The notes beneath the pieces were generated by a model. That model had not been told where the DNA came from. It saw only the letters and a program-made list of their open reading frames with translations, and searched no databases. The position numbers and the translations under genes were made by a program. This document shows, piece after piece, positions 57,791-64,000 of a DNA stretch of 64,000 nt (position 1 is the stretch's first letter; every line of letters starts with the position of its first letter). Origin of the DNA: Ceratotherium simum simum (lineage: Eukaryota; Chordata; Mammalia; Perissodactyla; Rhinocerotidae); NCBI RefSeq assembly GCF_000283155.1, contig NW_004454182.1, positions 4,669,752 through 4,733,751 of the forward strand. The letters are read 5' to 3'.

Positions 57791-58810
57791 GAAAAGAAGC
57801 CCATGTCATTAGATGCCAAAATTAAAAACTCAGGTGATTATAGATTTAAATGTATTTAAAATGTGAATTAATGGTTTATTAACAAAGTTTATTTTCAAAA
57901 TAAGAGCCCTGAAGAATTATCTCAGCAGACTTGTTTCCAGTCTGATGATGGTGCTAATCTAGGTTAAGCAGATGAGAAATAAGCATTTCTCCTTCTTACA
58001 CACTTAGATCTCTCTAATCTCCAACATTACATAAAAATCCATATTTCTGTCTTCTTTGAAAAAATGGAAGGAACTGGCAACATCATGTCTACATGGCAAA
58101 AATATCTTTAGAAGCTGAGTAGTGGTGGCCACCTGTTACTCTACAGTACAACACAATCTCTACAATTCCTAAAATATATGCAATTCCTAAAATATATGCA
58201 ACATCAACCTGGTTTCTCTAGGCATTTAAACTTGTCATCCTTATAATTGATCCTTGTGGTTCAGAGACCTATGGATGAAAAAGACAGGTTATCAGTCCCT
58301 CTTCAAAAAGTACTATACAATGGTGAGGCAAGGATAAGGTAACTGAAAAAAACATTTCACAGAAAAATAAAGAAAGGGAGACACACAATAGTCGCTGGTC
58401 CAAGGTAGTGATGAGATCTTTCTGGAAGGTCATGGAGAGGTTTTTCTAACCTGGAGGTAGGGAAAGTTCCTTGATTACACTCCGGTTCAGCACTCTGGGA
58501 GGAATTACCTTGTGCATTGTTCTCTGTAGCCTCTGTGAGTTTCTTCCTTGTTTTTATTCTCCATGGACATATTTGTTGGGCATCATGCCCTCTTCTCAGG
58601 TTTACAGTTTTCACAGTTTCTTCTTCATGTTTAAGGGCCTGAGGATGGGATTAAAATTCAAAGAGTCAAAGGCTGTTTTAGCCCAGGCTTGTGGTTTCTT
58701 TGGTAATACAATTACCTAGAAAACTAGTAGACTTTTTAACTTGCTTCCAGTAAGTTCTATGGATCCGTAACAGCCCCAAAGTTCTTTCTTGGACATAATT
58801 CTCATGAATG
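57791..58810. other. Unique sequence with a perfect 18 bp tandem duplication
   Basis: No gene seen. The unit caattcctaaaatatatg occurs twice head-to-tail at 58163-58180 and 58181-58198. Minus- and plus-strand frames of 82-85 codons at 58357-58719 overlap each other and have no domains. Confidence 0.55.
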
Positions 58811-58890
58811 GTTTTTTTTTTATCTCTCTCTCTCTCACAATTGCTCTCCCTCTCTCCCTCCTCCTACTCCCCCACCCCCACCCCCCAGTG
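58811..58890. repeat. Polypyrimidine tract, (CT)n then C-rich
   Basis: About 80 bp, nearly all C/T on the plus strand: tttatctctctctctctctc, 'ctctccctctctccctcctcctactcccccacccccaccccccag'. The minus strand has three G runs of 5-6 separated by single T residues, a partial quadruplex motif. Confidence 0.9.
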
Positions 58891-60240
58891 GGGTAACCAA
58901 CCTGAGGTCATTGGCGATAATAGGCTCCGTGGGAGACACCACCCTTAACCTGAGTTGTGCCCCTGTCAGGGTCTGAATGGGCTTTGTCTTCCAAAACCTC
59001 TTTCATCCTTATCTCTTACTATTTGAGGTCCAAAAGCTCCCATATTTCTAGATTCTCTTGTGTTTCTTACCTTTCTGCTTAGAATCCATGCCTTAACTCA
59101 TTCTTTTCTTGCAACACTTTGCTAAAATCTGAAAGAAATGCCAACACACGCTACCATTCTGACTTTTTCCATTTATTTCACCTGCAGCTACTTTTAATCT
59201 GCCTTCCAAGTTACCACAGGCTGCAGACTGATCACACACTCGCCCCTCTATAACACAACTCTATCTTTCCAACCTTCTTGCAGCTCAGTCACGCTCAGCA
59301 TTTGACTTTCAAGGTCCCCTGCTTATTGCCTCCAGCAGGCAAGGCGGAGGAGCATAGATTTTTTTCTTAGTGATCAGGTCTATAGGTACTGTCCATTACT
59401 TCCCTTCACAGTCTGTTACTGCAAAGGTGAAAGGAAAATAGAGCTTAGGCTGTGTGTTGAGGAAGGCGAGGTAACAGGTTTGATGACTAGTTAGCAGTCT
59501 CTGCCACAGATGCTGAATGCTAAGCACTCACATCACTGTGCTAGGGGAAAAATAATGGCCAGATGATTCAATAATATAATTGATTAAATTTCTTCATATT
59601 TGCATATATATCTCAATGAGTATTTAATTTTGTATATGCTGCAGTTATGTATTCAAGTAGCTAGTTTATATTTACTTGTTGAGTGAGATTGCAGACTCCA
59701 TAGCAAGGTTTTTATGTTTAAGTGGTTTCTCTGTTCGTAACCTCTAGTTACATGGGATTTTAAGGCATCCTTTAAAAGGAAGCATTGATACTGAATGTAA
59801 TTATTTTGGTTTCGTCACGTGATCATCTCCTTCTGTCATCTATAGTATAAAATCCAAAGCCAATAGATGTGGAAAACATCTGAGTGGATTGACAAGTTGG
59901 ACACAAAATGTACTTTAAATTTACATGAAATACGTAAATATTATGTTAAAAAGTGGACAGGTTTTAGTAGCCTGAAGACATATCTTTTTAGACTTTTGTT
60001 GTTGTTTAAGAGAAAACACTCAGATTTCTTAGGAACTTAAAATGTTTCTTATTTTTAAATTGCATTCATACCACCAATGTGCTATTTGATTAAGAACAGT
60101 GATTTTTTAAAGTGGTATCCTTGATGTAAAGTGGTCTTTGTGATTTTTACTTTTTCTAAGTTTTTAATCTGCATTTTCTGGTAAAGATGGGAAGCTTTGA
60201 AAGGCTCAGAAACATCTGTATTTTTAGTAAGCAAATGGGT
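58891..60240. other. Unique sequence, nothing assigned
   Basis: No gene seen. 58900-59350 is relatively GC-rich and complex, and may contain an old repeat I do not recognise. Confidence 0.5.
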
Positions 60241-60243
60241 TCA

Positions 60244-60300
60244 ATAGAAAATAAAAAAAGACAGAAGAAGGAAGAAAGGAAAGAAGGAAGGAGAGGAATT
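60244..60300. repeat. Polypurine (GAAG)n-type low-complexity tract
   Basis: Agaaaataaaaaaagacagaagaaggaagaaaggaaagaaggaaggagagg; imperfect GAAG/GGAA units. Confidence 0.9.
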
Positions 60301-60399
60301 AGATTACTTTAGTTTGAGTATAACCATGCTTTATAAAAGAGAAGAATGAGGGCAGCACCTTGGAGTTCCTTCCTTCTTCTCCATCACTTGCCATGAGGC

Positions 60400-60886
60400 T
60401 GTAGGGGATCAGAATTGGCCACTTCAAAATGTGTCTCTTTGGTTAAGGACAAGAGACTCTGAAAGAAACTTTGACCTTCCCCCTAACTGCCAACAAGTAT
60501 TTAAGATAGAAGTCCTGTCCCCAGGACAGGCCATCACCATAGAAAACTCTGGGTATCCGTAGACTGTGAGGGTCCTTGCTAAGCCCATTCTTATCAAAGT
60601 TCTGTCTACCAAACATTTGCTTTTCCATTTCCGTGTGAATTGCCTTCCACCCTTTTGAACTCCCAAACCATTACCCCCAACAGCCTCCTTTGTCCTTAGC
60701 TGAAGATGGTATTTAAGGTGGTGGCTTTGGCTATTCTGGCAAGTTACTCAGCTTTCCCGGATTTCTCCCATGTACACATGTTATTAAACTTTGTTTGATT
60801 TTTCTCCTATTGTTCTGTCTCAAGTCAATTTAATTTTTAGACCAACCAGAAGGACCTAGAGAGTAGAGGAATTGTCTTCCTCCCCT
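60400..60886 (+). mobile_element. Solo LTR, ERVL-like endogenous retrovirus
   Basis: Begins TGTAGGGGATCAG and ends in the pattern 'caagtcaatttaatttttagaccaaccagaaggacctagag' then ...cttcctcccct, as in ERVL-class LTRs that precede a primer-binding-type boundary. It has a possible TATA-like tatttaagg near 60710 and an attaaa signal near 60782. About 487 bp; no gag, pol or env is attached. Possible weak 5 bp TSD gaggc/gatgg. Subfamily not assigned. Two short minus-strand frames (60424-60666) lie within it and are not genes. Confidence 0.75.
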
Positions 60887-60939
60887 AGATGGCTATTAGC
60901 CATAGTCACTAGAATAAGAGCTTACAATAGACACATAGA

Positions 60940-61025
60940 ATGCTGAGAGGTCATCTAACCCAACTCCTACATTTTTAGAGGCCTAAAGATGCTACATATC
61001 TTGTTCAAGGTCAAGCAGATTCTTC
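60940..61025 (-). mobile_element. MIR-like or related old SINE fragment
   Basis: 'gaatgctgagaggtcatctaacccaactcc', 'atcttgttcaaggtcaagcag' resembles the AGGTCATCTAGTCCAACCC...TTGCCCAAGGTCACACAG pattern of old tRNA-derived SINEs. Short and diverged. Confidence 0.5.
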
Positions 61026-62236
61026 TTTGTACAAAATTGCATCTTTAATCTAAAAAAATGGTGAGCATTTGTTTTTACAACAAGAGACAAAAGGACCAGC
61101 TAATATTTAGAGAAATAATATTTTTCTTTTTTGTTTTGTATTTGGATATAAAATATCCATATGCATATTTAAGTATTCTGTCATTATTTTTCTTTCACTG
61201 AATAATTTTGATTAGGCTAAAACTTCAGAAAAGAAACTACACAATTACCTGCATGCAGTATCTTTCATCTTTAAACAAATGTTGCATGAGAGAAGATTCC
61301 AGCTGCTGAGGAGTAGGCACTAAAGTTTAGCCGCAGTCCAGACAGATGGTGAGATTACTTCTAGGCAAGAAGGAAGCAGGAGGGACAAAGCTCCCATTCA
61401 AATGTTCCAAAGATGCTTTCGTGATGTGACAATCTAGGTATGGTAACAGGCAGTAGTGCAACAGAAGGTCTTAGGGATGCAAAACAGTGTGACTGACTCT
61501 CTTCTGTATCATGTGGAGATGCTCTAACTTGGACTTTCCCAAGAGAAGAGGGAATTGTTATCACATCCTGCCTTCTAAGTTGGTGTTTCTCTAACTCTTT
61601 GCCCCATGCTGTTTGTTATATATTTTGTGTTTTTCATCCTAAAAAGCCACCCCCATAGCAGCATTATTGGCCAGTGACAGGCCCCCAATTCCCAGCCAGG
61701 AAGGCTGGCAACAAATTCCCACCTTGATAGGACTCTGCCAACATGTGCACATGTGAATGGCCGGGATTATGATTCATCAGCTGTAGGGTTTTTAGTGTCT
61801 TCACCCTAAAATTGCGTGAGGACGAAATAATAGCATAGATGTAGACGTAGCTTTGCCTCTACACTTTCCACTCCTCCCATAACTTGTCTAGTCAACTTTG
61901 GAGCTCTTTGCTGAGCCTGACTACCTGCAAGGCCTCCCTCAGCTCTGAATTCCTGTACCCTGGCTCCAGCTTGCTGCAGAGTGCCTCCAGGCTTATCCCC
62001 TCTTCAATTCCCGCCTAGACGCCACAGAATCGGAGGCCTTCCTGACACACAGGACTGACTTATGTCAAGCATATGTCACAATTATTTCACCTAAGGGTCT
62101 CTAGTCTTACCTCCAGACATTCCTCAGGTTAAGAAATATATACCATTAACTGGTGTGTACCTTTTTACAGAATTAAACAATGAATTCTTAAGCAGCGTGT
62201 AATAAAATCCCTTATTTCACCCAAGGAATATCCCAT
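61026..62236. other. Unique sequence, nothing assigned
   Basis: No gene seen. 61640-62060 is comparatively GC-rich, with no CpG cluster and no supported frame. Confidence 0.5.
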
Positions 62237-62252
62237 ATACTGTCTTAATTTT

Positions 62253-62449
62253 TTTTTTTTTTTTTTTTACTGAGGAAGATTAGCCCTGAGCTAACATCTG
62301 TGCCAATCTTCCCTCACTTTATATGTGGGTCTCCTCTACAGCATGGCTGACGAATGGTGTAAGTCCATGCCCAGGATCCGAACCTGCAAACTCGGACCGC
62401 CAAAGCAGAGTGTAAAGAACTTAAACCACTATGCCACGGGACTGGCGCC
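62253..62449 (-). mobile_element. ERE SINE, short form with one tail module (minus)
   Basis: Reverse complement: T run of about 20, actgaggaagattagccctg, 'agctaacatctgtgccaatcttccctc', 'cagcatggctgacgaatgg', ggatccgaacctgcaaactc, head CACGGGACTGGCGCC. Perfect 16 bp TSD atactgtcttaatttt at 62237-62252 and 62450-62465, the longest in the window. Confidence 0.97.
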
Positions 62450-62465
62450 ATACTGTCTTAATTTT

Positions 62466-63344
62466 AATAGAAAGCATATGCTCTACTTTCTGAAGCTTGA
62501 AACTCTGGGACATACAGTAATATACAATATGTTGATGTAGCAGATGTGTTAAATAATTCAGATACAGGCAAAATGAAAGAAAATTATTGAAAATTAGTAT
62601 GTGCAGTTTGTTAACGCTCTTGTGTAAATAAAACAAACATGAGGAATATTTACCTAAAACTGAATCTTGAGTTTATCACTTATATCACTTGCAGAAGATG
62701 AATATTTGTTAAAATAAATACAGGGGTGATGTCAATAGTTACAGAAGTTATAATTTTACATTCCTACTTGTCATAGCAGCATAATTCCCTTTAAAAACAA
62801 GGAAGTAGCACATTGTATTTGGACAACTAGGTGGCACTGGTGCATTATCCTTTCAATCCTAGAAAAGCGAATTAAAAAACCATCTTATATATTCCAGTTC
62901 AGTGGTCTAACATGCGTATGATACTCAGCTGCACATTTCAGGAGTAATTTAGAAGAGACTCATGAGAGAATGTTGGAAGTACTGTCAGTCTTCAGAGACC
63001 ACTAACTACTCTCTAGCCTCCCACTGGCATGTCGTGGATATGGACCTTGAATTCACTATATTATTTTTTCACTTTCTACAAAAGCTAACAATCTTCTAAT
63101 AGAAGGAAGGATTTTGAATTCAGAAAAAAGTTTTCTTTGGACATGTGGGTGCTTAGAGACACCAGAATATTAAAAAGGGATAATTCAGAGCAGTTTTGTT
63201 ACCATCAGAAGGGTGAAAATGAAATTTCACAGCATAAAACCAAAGGGACGCATTTAACTGCTTAGATCCCGCATAAAGACAATATGTAACTTTTGAATAA
63301 AGACATGCAAAATTAGATAATAACATCAATTACTTGTGTAAGTC
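62466..63344. other. Unique AT-rich sequence, nothing assigned
   Basis: No gene or clear repeat seen. Confidence 0.5.
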
Positions 63345-63565
63345 TTTCGGTGTCAGGCACTGATCTGAGGACTTTGCATGTATTAACTTGCTTATTCCCT
63401 GCAACCACGTTTGAAGTGGGCACGATGACTCGCCTCTTTTATGGATGAGGTTACTGGGACATAGGAAGGAGTAGTCCTTTCCCCAGGCATACAGCTATAG
63501 TGGTGGAACAGAGTTTCAAATACAAGGAGAATTTATGATCTTAATGACTGTGCTAAATTGCCTCT
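63345..63565 (-). mobile_element. MIR SINE
   Basis: Antisense MIR: 'tcggtgtcaggcactgatctgaggactttgcatgtattaacttgc', 'ctcttttatggatgaggttactggg', 'ccccaggcatacagctatagtggtggaacagag'. Near full length. Confidence 0.9.
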
Positions 63566-63885
63566 AAAAGAGCATTCATAAACACTACTTTAAATGATTT
63601 GAATATGATACAGATGCTTAAAGTACAAAATTAAAATAAACTTGAAAGGGAAATTAGAAGGATTGGGCATTCATTTGATGTCAACATGATAGTTATAGGA
63701 TCAATAACTTTACGTTGTAGAAATACTATAGAATTTAAACTTTACTTGCATATAATTTAAATATATTAGAGTGTGAGACACATCAAGAAGTATATCAAGG
63801 TACCTTTGAACTGGGTTATTTAAAATCTGAATACCTGGAGAAAACCAGCAGCAGTGTCCCAGATAATGATGTAGAAATACATTTC
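63566..63885. other. Unique AT-rich sequence, nothing assigned
   Basis: No gene seen. Confidence 0.5.
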
Positions 63886-63887
63886 TT

Positions 63888-64000
63888 TAAATTTTTATTC
63901 TTTTTCTTTTTAATTTTTTGTTTATTGCAGTAACATTGGTTTATAACATTGTAAAAATTTCAGGTGTACATCATTGTACTTCTATTTCTGCATAGATTAC
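63888..64000 (-). mobile_element. L1 3' end (antisense), cut by the window edge
   Basis: T-rich start (the reversed A tail), then tttattgcagtaacattggt, 'ttataacattgtaaaaatttcaggtgtacatcattgtac' and 'ttctgcatagattac'. This is the antisense 3' UTR of the L1 lineage common in horses and other laurasiatherians. The rest lies beyond 64000. Low divergence suggests a younger L1. Confidence 0.88.

Overview
This is a 64 kb piece of a mammalian nuclear genome, almost certainly from a perissodactyl and most likely a horse-type equid. The main reason is at least 15 copies of a tRNA-derived SINE with the ERE (equine repetitive element) architecture: a GGGGCYGGCCC-type start, pol III A/B-box-like blocks, a body mentioning the CAGCATGGC/GCCATGCTG core, and an A-rich tail. 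Many still have clear target-site duplications (TSDs). Base composition is AT-rich, CpGs are rare outside the SINEs, and ancient eutherian repeats (L2, MIR, MER5A, MER20, MaLR LTRs, Tigger-type transposons, old L1) fill much of the rest. The species call rests on recalled repeat families, not on a database search.

I find no convincing protein-coding gene, RNA gene, CpG island, CRISPR array or prokaryotic-style operon. Open frames are all short (174 codons at most) and the longest lie inside repeats. The window looks like a gene desert or a large intron or intergenic interval.

Layout: 1-1745 is an antisense L1 with an apparent internal deletion and an ERE inside it. 1746-8580 is mostly unique AT-rich sequence with a MIR, a MER5A and an ERE. 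8580-11602 is a sense L1/HAL1-type LINE split by an MLT1-type LTR, followed by an MST-type solo LTR. 12130-14590 holds a MIR and an antisense L2 split by two adjacent DNA transposons. 14600-23900 is mixed unique sequence with MIR, L2, MER20 and a CA repeat, including a conserved-element candidate near 22.3-22.8 kb. 23894-25140 has two EREs and an old L1 piece. 25140-37500 is mostly unique with L1/L2 fragments, two EREs and an (ATCT)n microsatellite. 37524-38002 is a young ERE beside an odd cysteine-rich frame with splice-like signals on both strands. 40-45.7 kb has three EREs, each in or beside older repeats, and the best regulatory-element candidate (about 41.93-42.24 kb). 49.3-51.5 kb is a sense L1 split by an ERE, an AT-rich tract, another ERE and a MER5 relative. 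54.8-57.8 kb has an L1 piece, an L2 and two EREs. 60.4-60.9 kb is a solo ERV LTR. 62.2-64 kb has an ERE, a MIR and the start of an antisense L1 3' end that runs off the window.

There is no set of genes working together here. The readable biology is transposon stratigraphy (young EREs in L2, MIR and L1 hosts; LTR in LINE; DNA transposon in L2), plus a handful of unique blocks rich in developmental transcription-factor-like motifs that could be distal enhancers. The latter is inference from motif density and needs a cross-species alignment.
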